Assembly (NCBI RefSeq): GCF_003234565.1
Contig: NZ_QKTU01000016.1
Span: 1 to 58,287 of the forward strand
Direction: 5' to 3'
Origin: Curtobacterium sp. MCBD17_013
GTDB taxonomy: Bacteria > Actinomycetota > Actinomycetes > Actinomycetales > Microbacteriaceae
DNA: 58,287 nt
Program-made: the position numbers and the translations under genes
Part shown: one piece after another, positions 22,860-33,313 of the stretch
Layout: each line of letters opens with the position of its first letter
Numbering within the stretch: the first letter of the stretch is position 1
Notes under the pieces: generated by a model
The model's database searches: none
What the model was told of the DNA's origin: nothing
Seen by the model: the letters and a program-made list of their open reading frames with translations, nothing else

Positions 22860-23858
22860 TCACTCCCGCAGGTTCGACTCGTTCTCGCGGAACCACTCAA
22901 CAGTCGTCCGGAGACCGTCCTCGAGCGAGATCTGGGCGGTCCACCCGGCGTCGCGGAGCTTCGAAACGTCGAGCAGTTTCTGCGGGGTCCCGTCCGGCTT
23001 CGTCGTGTCCCACTCGGTGTCCCCCTCGTAGCCGACGACGCGTGCGATCGTGTCGGCGATCTCACGAATGGTGACGTCCGCCCCGGTGCCGACGTTGACC
23101 TGCTCGGGACCGTCGTAGTGCTCCATGAGGTGGAGCACGGCGGCGGCCATGTCGTCCACGTGCAGGAACTCTCGACGGGGGGAACCAGTCCCCCAGTTGG
23201 TGACCGACCGACTGCCGCTCCGAGCTGCTTCCTCGTATCGGCGGATGAGCGCGGGCAACACATGCGAGCCGGCCGGCGAGAAGTTGTCGCCGGGTCCGTA
23301 GAGATTCGTCGGCATGGCGGAGATCCACGGGAGTCCGTACTGTCGCCGAACGGCCTGCACCTGCATGATGCCCGCGATCTTCGCGATCGCATACGCGTCG
23401 TTCGTCGGCTCGAGGTAGCCGGTGAGCAATGCGTCCTCGGTGATGGGCTGCGGCGCGTACTTCGGGTAGATGCAGGAGGAACCGAGGAAGGCCAGGCGTT
23501 CCACACCGACCTCACGGGCCGCGTCCATCACGTTGACTTGGATCTGAAGATTCTCGCTCAGGAAGTCGACGGGGTAGGTGTTGTTCGCCATGATCCCACC
23601 GACCTTCGCCGCGGCGAGTACGACGTACCTCGGTTCGGTGCTCCGGAAGAAATCGAACACCGCCGACCGGTCACGCAGATCGAGCTCCCCCGACGAGCGC
23701 CCGACCAGCGCGGTGAAACCCTGACCCTCGAGCTGTCGCCACACCGCGGAGCCCACCAAACCCCGGTGCCCGGCGACGTAGAACGTGCTGTCGCGGTCGA
23801 GTGCTCCAGGCGAGAATTCGACCTCGTCGTGCGCGCCCGTCGCCGCGGTCTTCGTCAC
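22860..23858 (-). CDS. fcl: GDP-L-fucose synthase
   Basis: 332-residue epimerase-reductase that turns GDP-4-keto-6-deoxy-D-mannose into GDP-L-fucose with NADPH. Motifs: [16 protein letters not shown] (cofactor loop), the family strings [14 protein letters not shown] and [15 protein letters not shown], then the Tyr-Lys pair in [11 protein letters not shown], and NLYGPGDNF. The GTG start overlaps the gmd stop codon by four bases (GTGA), so the two are translationally coupled. Together with gmd it gives fucose for the exopolysaccharide. Confidence 0.95.
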   Translation of the reverse strand: MTKTAATGAHDEVEFSPGALDRDSTFYVAGHRGLVGSAVWRQLEGQGFTALVGRSSGELDLRDRSAVFDFFRSTEPRYVVLAAAKVGGIMANNTYPVDFLSENLQIQVNVMDAAREVGVERLAFLGSSCIYPKYAPQPITEDALLTGYLEPTNDAYAIAKIAGIMQVQAVRRQYGLPWISAMPTNLYGPGDNFSPAGSHVLPALIRRYEEAARSGSRSVTNWGTGSPRREFLHVDDMAAAVLHLMEHYDGPEQVNVGTGADVTIREIADTIARVVGYEGDTEWDTTKPDGTPQKLLDVSKLRDAGWTAQISLEDGLRTTVEWFRENESNLRE

Positions 23859-24889
23859 TTCGCCGTCCCCCAACTCTCCAGCCGGACGGAGTCGATCCAC
23901 GGCCGCCCGGCGCACTCCAGCGCTTCGATGTCCGCATCCACCATGATCCGCGCGAGCTGCGCCGTGTCGACGGTCGCCTCCCACCCCAGCTTCGCCTTGG
24001 CTTTCGAGGCGTCACCCACCAGGGCATCGACTTCGGAGGGACGCAGGTACCGTTCGTCGAACCGGACGTGCTCCTCCCAGTCCAGGCCAGCGTGTTCGAA
24101 CGCAGTGACCAGGAAGTCGCGGACCGTGAAGTTCCCACCGGTGGCCAGCACGTAGTCGTCGGGCTCGTCCGCCTGCAGCATCCGCCACATGCCCTCGACG
24201 TACTCCGCGGCGTATCCCCAGTCTCGCACCGCGTCCAGGTTCCCCAGGTACACGTGCTCCTGCCGACCGGCCTTGATGGCGGCGACGGCACGGGTGATCT
24301 TGCGGGTCACGAAGGTCTCCCCTCGTCGGGGCGACTCGTGGTTGAAGAGGATCCCGTTCACCGCGTACATCCCGTACGCCTCGCGGTAGTTGCGGGTCAC
24401 CCAGTAGCTGTAGACCTTGGCGGCACCGTACGGGGACCGCGGCCAAAACGGTGTCTCCTCGTTCTGCGGCGGTGGTGTCGCTCCGAACATCTCCGACGAG
24501 GAAGCCTGGTAGAAGCGCGTGTGGATGCCCGACATCCGCACGGCCTCGAGCATGCGCATCGAACCCACGCCGGTCGTGTCGCCGGTGTGCTCCGGCTCGT
24601 CGAACGAAACGCGGACGTGCGACTGCGCGGCGAGGTTGTACACCTCGTCGGGCCGCAACTCGCCGAGCAGACTGACGAGCCGAGCGCCGTCACTCAGATC
24701 CCCGTAGTGCAGGAACAGTCGGGCCGACGGGTCATGCGGATCGACGTAGAGGTGGTCGATTCGCGACGTGTTGAACGTCGATGCTCGACGAATCAACCCG
24801 TGCACCTCATACCCCTTCCGGAGCAGCAACTCCGCGAGATACGACCCGTCCTGCCCGGTGATGCCAGTGATGAAGGCGCGCTTGGTCAC
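23855..24889 (-). CDS. gmd: GDP-mannose 4,6-dehydratase
   Basis: 344-residue NADP-dependent enzyme making GDP-4-keto-6-deoxy-D-mannose, the first step to GDP-L-fucose. It starts [18 protein letters not shown] and carries [23 protein letters not shown], the SSSEMFG active site with [12 protein letters not shown] (Tyr-Lys), and [16 protein letters not shown], all hallmark Gmd strings. GTG start. It follows a WcaI-like transferase by 35 bp on the same strand. This is the same pair of enzymes as in colanic acid clusters. Confidence 0.97.
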   Translation of the reverse strand: MTKRAFITGITGQDGSYLAELLLRKGYEVHGLIRRASTFNTSRIDHLYVDPHDPSARLFLHYGDLSDGARLVSLLGELRPDEVYNLAAQSHVRVSFDEPEHTGDTTGVGSMRMLEAVRMSGIHTRFYQASSSEMFGATPPPQNEETPFWPRSPYGAAKVYSYWVTRNYREAYGMYAVNGILFNHESPRRGETFVTRKITRAVAAIKAGRQEHVYLGNLDAVRDWGYAAEYVEGMWRMLQADEPDDYVLATGGNFTVRDFLVTAFEHAGLDWEEHVRFDERYLRPSEVDALVGDASKAKAKLGWEATVDTAQLARIMVDADIEALECAGRPWIDSVRLESWGTAK

Positions 24890-24924
24890 TCGTTCCCCTG
24901 TGCCTGACGACCACGATCGACTTG

Positions 24925-26196
24925 CTAGTGAAGCGCGTCTGATCCGGCCTGCGTGGTGCTCGGAACGCGCCGAGGGACGAGCCGAGCCAGAAGTCGAGCA
25001 TATCTGTCCAACGCGCCGTCTTCCGAAAGGTACTGGTCACGGAACTGGAGACCGGCTGCACCGATGCGCTGCGCCAGATCGCGGTCCTGTCCCACATGCA
25101 TGAGAGCCTCGAGGAGCATTTTTGGATCAGCGGCAGGCACAGTCAAGCCTCCCGCGGCGCGCACCTCACTTTCCGTGACGCTGCCCGTGCCCGTTGCAGC
25201 CACTACCGGGCGCCCGGTCGAGAAGTAGGAAGTGAGCTTGCTGGGCACGGCCATACCCGCGACGCCTGGCAGCTCGTTGACCAGAAGGACGTCCGCGCTC
25301 GCTAACAATGGCTGAAACTGCGCGTCCGACACCGGTTTCATGAACTCGAGCCGACGCACCCCTTGCGAAGCACGAACAAGCTCATCGCGACGATTACCGT
25401 CGCCCATCAGGACGAAGCGGATGGGCAGGCTCTTCTCGTCAGCCATCCGTGCCGCGAGGATGACGTTCTCAAGACCCTGCTTGGCCCCCATGTTCCCGGC
25501 ATGCAGGGCGATTATCTCGTCATCTGCCCATCCAAAACGCGCCCGGATCGATGGGCGGTCTACTGCGGTCGGCTCCGGGAGGTGGGTCCAATTCCGCACC
25601 ACATCCACCTGAGAGCGAGGTACGCCGAGCCGGTTCACAACGTGATCAGCGAACCGATCGTGGATCACGACGACAGAATCCGAGTTCCTCAACAGCGCTG
25701 ACTCGATTGCTGAAACGACTCGAGCCGCGACGGAGCCGCCCTGAGCCGTCTCGACAACGCCTAGAGAGTAGAGGTCCTGCACCCACGTGATCACGGTCGT
25801 CTTGGGGTTCATCAACCTCGCGCGGAGCAGTGCCAGACCGCTTGCGAACATGGCGGGAGACACAAGCACGAGCAGGTCGGGCCGCCCCCAACGACTCACC
25901 AGGACTCGGATACCGAAGGACATCTCAGACAACAGACGCTTCCCCACAGTGGGCCTCCGGGGCACGTAATGCCGACGGCGGTCAACGCGGACAGCGTCTC
26001 GAGTCTCGCTCGTAGACCACGGCGGCGAGAGGGGGTCGAACCGCCATTGCGGATAGTGCGGGAACGTGGTCACGACGCGGACACGGCTGCCCCGCGCGGC
26101 CATCCCCCTCGCGAAGGAAGCAGTATAGGGAGCAATCCCCGTCGTCTCCGGGGCATAATTGAGCCCCAGCACCAAGATCCGCTGCGCTCGCCCCAC
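24925..26196 (-). CDS. WcaI-like family 4 glycosyltransferase
   Basis: 423-residue GT-B transferase. The opening [25 protein letters not shown] and [12 protein letters not shown] strings are typical of WcaI, the putative colanic acid fucosyltransferase. The C-terminal donor domain includes [26 protein letters not shown] and the acidic site region [22 protein letters not shown]. It heads the minus-strand gmd-fcl operon, so it probably attaches fucose (inference). GTG start; divergent from the WcaF-like gene with 140 bp for both promoters. Confidence 0.9.
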   Translation of the reverse strand: MGRAQRILVLGLNYAPETTGIAPYTASFARGMAARGSRVRVVTTFPHYPQWRFDPLSPPWSTSETRDAVRVDRRRHYVPRRPTVGKRLLSEMSFGIRVLVSRWGRPDLLVLVSPAMFASGLALLRARLMNPKTTVITWVQDLYSLGVVETAQGGSVAARVVSAIESALLRNSDSVVVIHDRFADHVVNRLGVPRSQVDVVRNWTHLPEPTAVDRPSIRARFGWADDEIIALHAGNMGAKQGLENVILAARMADEKSLPIRFVLMGDGNRRDELVRASQGVRRLEFMKPVSDAQFQPLLASADVLLVNELPGVAGMAVPSKLTSYFSTGRPVVAATGTGSVTESEVRAAGGLTVPAADPKMLLEALMHVGQDRDLAQRIGAAGLQFRDQYLSEDGALDRYARLLARLVPRRVPSTTQAGSDALH

Positions 26197-26336
26197 GGCA
26201 TGACCCTAACAGCGTGAGACGTCAGGAGCTCCTCGACACAGTTCGCCACCCGCTCCACGGAGGTACAACTGCCGCGAGAGCCAGGTGCCCGAAGGATCGC
26301 TGTAGCCTAGGCCCGGACAGTCAGGGGGCAATTCCG

Positions 26337-26930
26337 ATGCAAACCCGACCGGCAGGGGCCGAAGGACACGACCCGGGTCACGTCATACCTCTGGCGCTCG
26401 CGCCTGGTGAGCGCCAGGCATGGGGCGGGAAGCGGTCCCAGGTCTACCTCTGGGCTGTCGTCGAACTGCTCCTCGTCTCGAACGCCTGGCAGGTCTCGTC
26501 GCGCCTCCGCGTTTGGGCGCTTCGACGGTTCGGCGCAGACGTCGGGCGTGGAGTGGTATTCCGGCCTCGCACACGGGTCAAATTCCCCTGGAAGTTGACA
26601 ATCGGTGACAACTGCTGGATCGGAGAAGGCGTCTGGTTCCACAATCAAGATGCGATCCAGGTGGGTCATGACGTCGTCATCTCCCAGGAGACCTTCCTCA
26701 CGACGGGAAGCCATTCACACCGAAAGGACATGGCACTCGTAACGAGTCCGATCTTGATCGAACCCGGGGCGTGGGTCACGGCCCGTTGCATCGTACTCGG
26801 CGGCACGCGCATCGGGCGCAATGCGCTCGTGACACCCGGCACCGTCGTACGCGGCGATGTGCCGAGCAACGCGAAAGTGGGCTCAGGACCAATGGAGTAC
26901 CTCGGAGAACGATTCGGAGGCAGCCAATGA
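26337..26930 (+). CDS. WcaF-like hexapeptide-repeat acetyltransferase
   Basis: 197-residue left-handed beta-helix O-acetyltransferase. A short N-terminal region with one hydrophobic stretch is followed by hexapeptide turns (KLTIGDNCWIGEGVWFHNQ, IQVGHDVVISQETFLTTGSHSH) and the later GAWVTARCIVLGGTRIGRNALVTPGTVVRGDVP; His in SHSH is the likely catalytic base. The pattern is that of WcaF/WcaB transferases of colanic acid clusters. The ATG at 26337 is preceded by AGGGGG. It opens a plus-strand operon and overlaps the next start by four bases (ATGA). Confidence 0.88.
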   Translation: MQTRPAGAEGHDPGHVIPLALAPGERQAWGGKRSQVYLWAVVELLLVSNAWQVSSRLRVWALRRFGADVGRGVVFRPRTRVKFPWKLTIGDNCWIGEGVWFHNQDAIQVGHDVVISQETFLTTGSHSHRKDMALVTSPILIEPGAWVTARCIVLGGTRIGRNALVTPGTVVRGDVPSNAKVGSGPMEYLGERFGGSQ

Positions 26931-27805
26931 GCCCTTCACCCACTGGCCTCTCGCCCGAGCACGAAGCACGGATTCCTCTTTCCGTCGTGATCATTGCCAA
27001 GGACGAAGAACTCGGGATTGGTCGAGTGCTGCAACGGCTCGACGATTTCGACCAGGTGGTCGTAGTCGACTCGCACAGCACTGATCGCACTCGGGAAATC
27101 GCCGAATCATTCGGAGCAGACGTGGTCCTGTTTGCCTGGGATGGCACCTACCCGAAAAAGAAACAGTGGAGCCTCGAGCAGCGGGTGCTCAAACATCGCT
27201 GGGTTCTGCTCTTGGATGCTGACGAATACCCCGCGCAGGCCCTGATCGACGAGCTCCGATCATTAGCCCCTCGCCTGGGCGACATGACCGACTTCGGCGC
27301 ATACGACCTGACGCTTTTGTACAAGTTCGCGGGTAGGTTCTTGAAGAACGGCCACCGCGTCACGAAGCGTTCCCTTGTCGATCGGTATGCCTGCAAGTTC
27401 CCCGAGATCGGCGACCTCGAAGCGCCTGGCATCCGGGAAGTCGAAGGTCACTACCAGCCCCAGACGAGCAAGAAGGTCGGACGACTCGACAATCCGATCT
27501 GCCACGACGATCAGGATCCTCTGAGCAGCTGGTTCGAACGGCACAACCGGTACTCCGACTGGGAGGCGTACCTGAACCAGCACCGCTCGCTGAAACACGA
27601 GATTGCCCTGAAGCGGTCGTGGAAAGGCCGCATGTTCGACAGAGTGCCGTTCAAACCCTTGCTTTTCTTCCTTTACGCATACGTGCTACGGCTTGGATTT
27701 CGGGACGGTCGCCCAGGATTCGATTATGCCTTCGCCCTTGCTTCGTACTACTGGCAGATCGGGATCAAGACTCGCGAGCTCCGTGACCGAACCCGCGGGG
27801 CTTAG
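26927..27805 (+). CDS. Family 2 glycosyltransferase (WaaE/KdtX-like)
   Basis: 292-residue GT-A enzyme. It has the family start PLSVVIIAKDEELGIGRVL, DSHSTDRTREIAESFGADV, then LLDADEYP (DxD-like acceptor of metal and nucleotide sugar). A basic, aromatic C-terminal helix region (KPLLFFLYAYVLRLGFRDGRPGF) likely touches the membrane. The layout is that of WaaE/KdtX-type beta-glucosyltransferases of LPS core or capsule. It overlaps its neighbours on both sides (4 and 23 nt). Confidence 0.9.
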   Translation: MSPSPTGLSPEHEARIPLSVVIIAKDEELGIGRVLQRLDDFDQVVVVDSHSTDRTREIAESFGADVVLFAWDGTYPKKKQWSLEQRVLKHRWVLLLDADEYPAQALIDELRSLAPRLGDMTDFGAYDLTLLYKFAGRFLKNGHRVTKRSLVDRYACKFPEIGDLEAPGIREVEGHYQPQTSKKVGRLDNPICHDDQDPLSSWFERHNRYSDWEAYLNQHRSLKHEIALKRSWKGRMFDRVPFKPLLFFLYAYVLRLGFRDGRPGFDYAFALASYYWQIGIKTRELRDRTRGA

Positions 27806-28946
27806 GGTGCGGGTAGTCCATGTCATCCCCTCGGTGGCCCGTCGAGATGGTGGTCCTTCGGAAGTGATTCGAGGTCTCTTGACACCCCTCACAGCGGCAG
27901 GTCTATCCATTAGGGTCATCACAACGGACAAGGGCCTAGACCAGCGAGACGACGACCTACGGCACCACGCAAACATCGAGATCCACCGTGTGCGACGCCC
28001 GATCGGGTGGAGCTACTCTCCAAGCGCGATCAGCGGGATCGTACGCGCCGTTCGCGCGGCGGACATCGTTCATGTTCACAGCCTGCACACCTTCACCTCG
28101 ACCGTGGCGCTCTGGGCGGCCGCGGCGCTCCGGAGGAGGGTGGTCGTTCAGCCGCATGGATCGCTTGACGCATACCACTGGAATCAGTCGAGGCTCAAGA
28201 AAGCGCTGTACTCGGCTTTCATCGACGGGTACGCCCTGCGTCGAGCTGCTGCGCTCATCGTGAGCAGCGATTACGAGGCTGCAACCCGCGCACCGCGCTG
28301 GTCTCGCCGCATGAGAGCAGTGTCTGTCCCGCTCGGCGTCGATGACCGTCTGTTTCAACTCGAACGCGCGCAGTCTACGTCCGCGACACGGCCGGCTGTG
28401 TTGTTCCTGGGGCGAGTCACCACGAAGAAACGGATCGATCTCGTTCTCGACGCGTTTCGATTGCTGACGGAACGGGGCATCGACGCCGATCTCATTGTTG
28501 CTGGCCCCATCGATCCGAGCCTGCCGTACGACCCGATAGGCCTCGCGGAGTCGGCTGGATTGAGCGAGCGGACGCGATTCATCGGCACTGTCGATGCCGA
28601 TCGAAGGTTGCGTCTCCTTCTGGAAGCAGCCGTTTTTGTCCTGCCGAGCGATGATGAAAGCTTCGGCGTTTCAGTTGCTGAAGCCATGGCAGCAGCGTGT
28701 GCCACGGTGACGACAGCAACCGTCGGGATCGCGGCCCCGGCGCAGGCAGCGGAAGCGCTCATCATCGCTGAGCAGACTCCCCGGAGCATCGCTGATTGCC
28801 TCGCCCGGCTGCTCGAGGATCCCAGCCTCTCCCAGGAGATGGGTGACCGGGGCCGCCGATACGCGCAAGCACACTTCACCTGGGATCGCGCAGCGTCCAC
28901 TCTTGTCTCGTTGTACCAAGAGACGGGCCAGCCGGAAGAAAGATGA
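27783..28946 (+). CDS. Family 4 glycosyltransferase
   Basis: 387-residue GT-B transferase. N-terminal domain: VVHVIPSVARRDGGPSEVIRGL, VHVHSLHTF and VQPHGSLDAYHW. C-terminal domain: VLFLGRVTTKKRIDLVLDAF and the E-x7-E site in LPSDDESFGVSVAEAMAA. The GTG at 27783 is used, giving a 23-nt overlap with the previous gene; a GTG at 27808 would start right at the first strand. It is coupled to the next gene by ATGA. Confidence 0.9.
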   Translation: MTEPAGLRVRVVHVIPSVARRDGGPSEVIRGLLTPLTAAGLSIRVITTDKGLDQRDDDLRHHANIEIHRVRRPIGWSYSPSAISGIVRAVRAADIVHVHSLHTFTSTVALWAAAALRRRVVVQPHGSLDAYHWNQSRLKKALYSAFIDGYALRRAAALIVSSDYEAATRAPRWSRRMRAVSVPLGVDDRLFQLERAQSTSATRPAVLFLGRVTTKKRIDLVLDAFRLLTERGIDADLIVAGPIDPSLPYDPIGLAESAGLSERTRFIGTVDADRRLRLLLEAAVFVLPSDDESFGVSVAEAMAAACATVTTATVGIAAPAQAAEALIIAEQTPRSIADCLARLLEDPSLSQEMGDRGRRYAQAHFTWDRAASTLVSLYQETGQPEER

Positions 28947-30046
28947 AGATTCTCCTTACCCAGCCGTACGTACCGGCCTATCGCGTTCCGCTGTTCCAAG
29001 CACTTCGTCGCGAACTGCGTCAGTGCGACGCGGAGCTGATAGTTGCTGCCGGCTCCCCCGCTGGGGATCAGGCTCGCCGATCGGACAGGGCCGAGCAGGA
29101 TTGGGTCCTCGCCATGCGTGAGCGCGTGCTCCGTATCGGGTCCGGACGGGAGATTCGCCTCCGGGCGCTGCCGAGGGGGATACGTCTCGCCGACATCGAC
29201 GCGGTCGTGACTGAGCTCGACCCAACGAACTTGCTGGCCTGGTCGATCCGTGTTCGCCATCCGCGGACACCGCTGGTCCTGTGGGGACACGGGAAGTCCT
29301 TCGTGCGCCGAAATCAACCTCTCGTCGACGTGGCTCGAAACGCGCTGGTTCACGCCGCCACGATGACGATGACCTACACGCCGGCCGGACGCGAGCACTT
29401 GTTGCGATCAGCACGGCTAGCCGGTCAGCGAGTCGTGGCGGTCGGGAACAGCACTGACACCTTGACGCTGCGACGGGCATCGGAGAGCCTCACTGATGAA
29501 GACCGTCGAACTGCGGTTGCGCTCGTGGGAGAGGGCCCCCGCGCATTGTTCGTCGGCGGCCTCGATCCCTCCAAGCGAATCTCTGATCTCCTGGCGGCCG
29601 CGGGCGTGGCACACGCCGACGACCCATCGTTCAAGCTGGTCGTCGTCGGCCGCGGGGCCCTTCAAAGTCTCGTTGAAGACGCCGCTACCTCAGGGGCAGT
29701 CGTGCACGTTCCGGAGGCGCGCGGCAGAAAACTCGCAGCGATCGCGGAACTGTGTGATTCGGTGTGGATGCCCGGCCGTGTTGGATTGGTTGCAGTAGAT
29801 GCGCTGGCGCTGGGACTTCCGGTCATGACAACGCATCACGCCTTCCATGCGCCGGAACTGGATCTCCTCAGACGCGAAGAAGTCAATTTTTTGAAATCGG
29901 ATCCCACTTCGTTTGCACGAGAGGCTCGCGATTCGGCGCGTCAGGGCCACCCAGTGAGGAGTCTTGCTGACCTTCCCACCGTCGAGAAGGTGGCAACTAC
30001 GATGGCCACTACTATCCTGGCCTCAATCGATCGGGCGAATCGGTGA
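28943..30046 (+). CDS. Glycosyltransferase, family 4-like
   Basis: 367-residue GT-B protein with start ILLTQPYVPAYRVPLFQAL, a family feature of polysaccharide transferases, a WGHGKSF loop, and a donor half with ALFVGGLDPSKRISDLLAA, KLVVVGRGALQSL and a site region GRVGLVAVDALALGLPVMTTH. The usual double-Glu motif is replaced by VDALALG, so the catalytic set is unusual. It ends the plus-strand transferase operon. The base composition is visibly lower in GC in the last third than in flanking genes. Confidence 0.85.
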   Translation: MKILLTQPYVPAYRVPLFQALRRELRQCDAELIVAAGSPAGDQARRSDRAEQDWVLAMRERVLRIGSGREIRLRALPRGIRLADIDAVVTELDPTNLLAWSIRVRHPRTPLVLWGHGKSFVRRNQPLVDVARNALVHAATMTMTYTPAGREHLLRSARLAGQRVVAVGNSTDTLTLRRASESLTDEDRRTAVALVGEGPRALFVGGLDPSKRISDLLAAAGVAHADDPSFKLVVVGRGALQSLVEDAATSGAVVHVPEARGRKLAAIAELCDSVWMPGRVGLVAVDALALGLPVMTTHHAFHAPELDLLRREEVNFLKSDPTSFAREARDSARQGHPVRSLADLPTVEKVATTMATTILASIDRANR

Positions 30047-30275
30047 CTTGTTGAAGGCGCGCGCACGATCGCGCAGCGTCACACGCCTGAGGTAGCCGAA
30101 CGCGCCACTCTCCCCGCTCGGGAGGGTGGCGCGATCTCGTCGTTCCCGAGCGACATCGGCAAGCAAGCGAACAGGGCATGCATTTGCGGTTGCAGCGCGA
30201 CGAGAAGCAGCGCTTCGTTCTGACTTGTTCTCAGGGGCGGTGTCTGCGAACCTGAGAGCCGACATAGGGGGCCAG

Positions 30276-31334
30276 ATGGATCAGGTCGTGCGGAGCCGCG
30301 TTCAGGGGTGGGATGTTCTGCGCGGAGTTGCTGTCGGCCTCGTCTTGCTCCGGCATGCATGGCCAAGCATCTTCGGCGGTGCGGGCATCGTGGGGGTCGT
30401 CATGTTCTTCACCCTCAGCGGGTATCTGATCACCGGAATCCTGTGGCGCGACCTCGAGCGGTTCGGCCGGATCCGCTACGGGCACTTCTACCGCAATAGG
30501 GCGATCAGGCTGGTCCCGTCCCTGATCGTGGTCACGGTCGCAGTCGGCACAGTTGCCGCTCTGTTCGACCTGCTCGACGACCGTGGCAGCTTAGTCAGAA
30601 CCGCTGCGGTGGCGATCACGTACACCGCGGATCTGCCGTTCGATCACGGAAGTGCGGCGATCGAGCACTTGTGGACCTTGGCGACCGAGGAGCAGTTCTA
30701 TCTCGTGTGGCCGGTGCTGCTCGTCGTCGCCTTCCGGCTGCAACGTGTGCGGACGATGCTGATTGTGTCCGCAGGAGCGATCTACCTCGTATGTGCTGCG
30801 TCGATCATCCTGGGTGCTCCGCACTGGGGCTCGATTTACATCCTGCCGACCTCGTGGGCGGTGTCAATGGTGATCGGAGCCGGCCTCTTCTTCGCTGGAC
30901 GGACGGTGCCGGCCTGGTTCGGTTCGCTCTGGTCGGTGTTGATCGCCGCCGCGGTCCTCGCGGTCTTGGCGTTCACGCCGGATGCGAAGAGCAGCGCGGT
31001 CATGTACCTGGTCGGCGGTCCGTCGATCGCGCTTTCCTCAGCGGTTCTGGTGCACGCGTCCCGGGACTGGCGGAGCGTCTCGTCGCCGTGGATGCGAGTG
31101 CTGCTGGGACTTGGAGTCGTGTCCTACTCCGCGTACCTCTGGGACTACCCGCTACGGTTGTGGCTTGGCGCCATGATGCCGGACGGGCTCGCGGCTCCCC
31201 TCTCGATCGTTGCAACCGTCGCCGTAAGCGCAGGCAGCTGGTGGGCGCTGGAGCGACCACTGCAACGCTGGAAGGCGCAGCTCGATGCGACCCGCCGGGC
31301 GCGCGAAATAGCGGTTTCATCCTCGGCCGCGTGA
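30276..31334 (+). CDS. OafA-like membrane acyltransferase (acyltransferase family 3)
   Basis: 352-residue integral membrane O-acyltransferase with about ten helices. The start reads GWDVLRGVAVGLVLLRHAWP, where R-x10-H is the family active site, and FFTLSGYLITGILWRDLERFGRIRYGHFYRNRAIRLVPSL is the next hallmark region. EEQFYLVWPVLL follows near the middle. The ATG at 30276 is chosen since it starts just before the active-site helix behind AGGGGG. It probably acetylates the exopolysaccharide or its lipid-linked unit. It is convergent with a second acyltransferase. Confidence 0.92.
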   Translation: MDQVVRSRVQGWDVLRGVAVGLVLLRHAWPSIFGGAGIVGVVMFFTLSGYLITGILWRDLERFGRIRYGHFYRNRAIRLVPSLIVVTVAVGTVAALFDLLDDRGSLVRTAAVAITYTADLPFDHGSAAIEHLWTLATEEQFYLVWPVLLVVAFRLQRVRTMLIVSAGAIYLVCAASIILGAPHWGSIYILPTSWAVSMVIGAGLFFAGRTVPAWFGSLWSVLIAAAVLAVLAFTPDAKSSAVMYLVGGPSIALSSAVLVHASRDWRSVSSPWMRVLLGLGVVSYSAYLWDYPLRLWLGAMMPDGLAAPLSIVATVAVSAGSWWALERPLQRWKAQLDATRRAREIAVSSSAA

Positions 31335-31498
31335 GGGCGCGTGCTACCCGGCTGAGTGCGACGGTGCAGAGCGTGATGGTGGCTGCTGCGACGACCGCGA
31401 GAACTGCCACCTGCCACCAACGAGAGCGCTCTCGACTGTGCCGGTCGCGTCGTGGTTGGTGTTGACGCGTGCTTCCGCTGTGCCTTGCGGGAGTGCGG

Positions 31499-32539
31499 CT
31501 AGGCCGTGGCTCGGGCGCGTTTCCGAGGCGATATCGCGGAGCGCACTACTGATCGGAGTGGCACGTCGACCCACTTCGTGAACGCGAACGCGAGTGCGAG
31601 TGCGAAGAGGATCGCGATGCAGACCGCTACCCATCGCGGCACCCCTGCAGCATGTAGGTGCAGCAGGAGGATGTACCCGAGGTTCTGGTGCAGTAGGTAG
31701 AGCGGGTATGAGGCCCATCCGAGGGCCCGCATCGGTCGGCTTGCGAGGCCGAGGGGGCGCCACATGAGCGTGACGAGGACGATCGTGAAGCCGACTGCTG
31801 CGCCGATCACGGATGCCCAATCGAAGTAGAGGCCGGCGAGGAAGGCGACCGCTGGCAGCATGATGACGCTCGGGCGCCGGTCGCCTTCCACGATGCGGAG
31901 AGCGATGATGCCGACGAGGAACCATGGCAGGTTCTGGAACACGCCACCGAATCCTTGCAAGCCGAGAGCTTGGGAGGCCAGGGCGAGGAGGAAACTCGCG
32001 GCGAGCCAGACGTACAGCGTCAGCGGGAATCGTCGTTCGGTGAGTAGGCCGGAGAACCAGAGCACAGCTGCGATGACGTAGAACACGAGCTCGACCGACA
32101 GAGTCCAATAGGCACCGTCGACGTTCTGCACCCCGAAGGCGCTCTGGATCATCGTGAAGTTGAGGATCAGGTCGCGGGGCGATGCCTGTTGACCCGGGAG
32201 ACCGACCACTGCCACGACTGTCGCCGTGATGACGATGGCCACCCAGTAGGACGGGTAGAGCCGCACGAATCGGGACCGCGCGAACTTGGCTGGGGTGCTT
32301 CCGCGAAGGGACATCATGATGACGATGCCAGAGATGATGAAGAACACCCGGACGCCCTGCTGGCCCGCGTGCGCCCACCCGATGCGCTCTCCGAGCTGGG
32401 GGTACATCCGGGATGCGTTCGAGAGGTAGTGAAACAGGACCACCCCAATGGCAGCGAGCCCTCGGAGCCCATCGAGCGGCAGAAGCCGGTGACCTGCGCG
32501 GTCATGTCCATAATCAAGTGCGGCTGATCCTTCAGACAT
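31499..32539 (-). CDS. Membrane acyltransferase (acyltransferase family 3)
   Basis: 346-residue multi-pass O-acyltransferase. PLDGLRGLAAIGVVLFHYLSN gives the R...H active site, GVRVFFIISGIVIMMSL and ARSRFVRLYPSYW follow, and WTLSVELVFYVIAAVL is the typical central motif. A decayed second copy of its C-terminal half lies 1.1 kb away in opposite orientation (33.6-34.0 kb). Preceded by GGGGT at the ATG. Probably decorates the exopolysaccharide with acyl groups. Confidence 0.92.
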   Translation of the reverse strand: MSEGSAALDYGHDRAGHRLLPLDGLRGLAAIGVVLFHYLSNASRMYPQLGERIGWAHAGQQGVRVFFIISGIVIMMSLRGSTPAKFARSRFVRLYPSYWVAIVITATVVAVVGLPGQQASPRDLILNFTMIQSAFGVQNVDGAYWTLSVELVFYVIAAVLWFSGLLTERRFPLTLYVWLAASFLLALASQALGLQGFGGVFQNLPWFLVGIIALRIVEGDRRPSVIMLPAVAFLAGLYFDWASVIGAAVGFTIVLVTLMWRPLGLASRPMRALGWASYPLYLLHQNLGYILLLHLHAAGVPRWVAVCIAILFALALAFAFTKWVDVPLRSVVRSAISPRKRARATA

Positions 32540-32641
32540 GGTTACCCCGATTCGATATGAGCGATCCTAGGGACCGGTCCGCGTCAGTAGCTGTCCCTCC
32601 ACGACTTCGGTGGTGGACGAGGCGCTTTCGTCGTTTCCGGG

Positions 32642-33313
32642 CTACTTGATGCCCCAACTGCCGTCTGACTGCACCACCACGACGGACGGGCCGGCGAGCG
32701 CCGGCACCGAGCCGCTGTAGTTCCCGATCTCGTTCACCGCCCCATTCGGCACTGCACCACGCGTGTACTGAGTCACGATGAAGTTGCTCTCGCCCTGGTT
32801 CGTGATCGCCCACGTCTTCACCTTGCCGCTGTAGCGGAACACGCCGTCGTGGGATCCGCTGGTGGGGAGCTTCGGCGCGGACTTGATCGGGCTGATGGTG
32901 ATCGTCCACGGTCCGGTGGCGGTGACCTGCAGCGACTTGCTTGGATTGCCGATGGCGGTCAGGCCGAACGCGGTGGTGCCGCTGTACGCGCCGATCGTGT
33001 TCACGAGGCCGTCGGTCGTCACCTGGTTGGCCGAGTCGATGCCGTTCACGATGAAGTTGTCGCTGCCGGTGTAGGTCGCGGTGACGATGCCGTACTTCGC
33101 CTTCGCGGGGAGCGGCACGACGCCGTCAGAGGTGCCGGATTGCTTGACCGGAGTGAAGCTGCCCCAGTGGCTGTAGGCGTTCTTCTTCTTGTGGTGGTGC
33201 TTCGCGGCCACCAAATGAACGGTCGATGCCTCGGCGACGGTGGGCACCGTGGCTGCGACGGTGATCGCTGCCGCGAGCGCTGCGGCGGTGATTAGGGGGC
33301 GGAGGCTGCGCAT
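32642..33313 (-). CDS. Secreted protein with two tandem beta domains
   Basis: 223-residue exported protein: Sec signal peptide with Ala-rich core (cleavage near AEA-ST, about residue 29), a basic linker KHHHKKKNAY, then two diverged copies of a roughly 80-residue beta unit. Both have a DGV start, SDNFIV or ESNFIV, LVNTIGAYSGT or AVNEIGNYSGS, and a closing WTITI or WGIK strand. No family name is certain to me. It lies between the acyltransferase and its decayed copy, so polysaccharide binding is a guess. Good GAAGGA ribosome site. Confidence 0.78.
   Translation of the reverse strand: MRSLRPLITAAALAAAITVAATVPTVAEASTVHLVAAKHHHKKKNAYSHWGSFTPVKQSGTSDGVVPLPAKAKYGIVTATYTGSDNFIVNGIDSANQVTTDGLVNTIGAYSGTTAFGLTAIGNPSKSLQVTATGPWTITISPIKSAPKLPTSGSHDGVFRYSGKVKTWAITNQGESNFIVTQYTRGAVPNGAVNEIGNYSGSVPALAGPSVVVVQSDGSWGIK

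Noticed and set aside
31344..31498. Possible small membrane gene (VAVLAVVAAATITL) behind the second acyltransferase
   Set aside because: No proper start codon or ribosome site, and the frame runs into the convergent acyltransferase gene.
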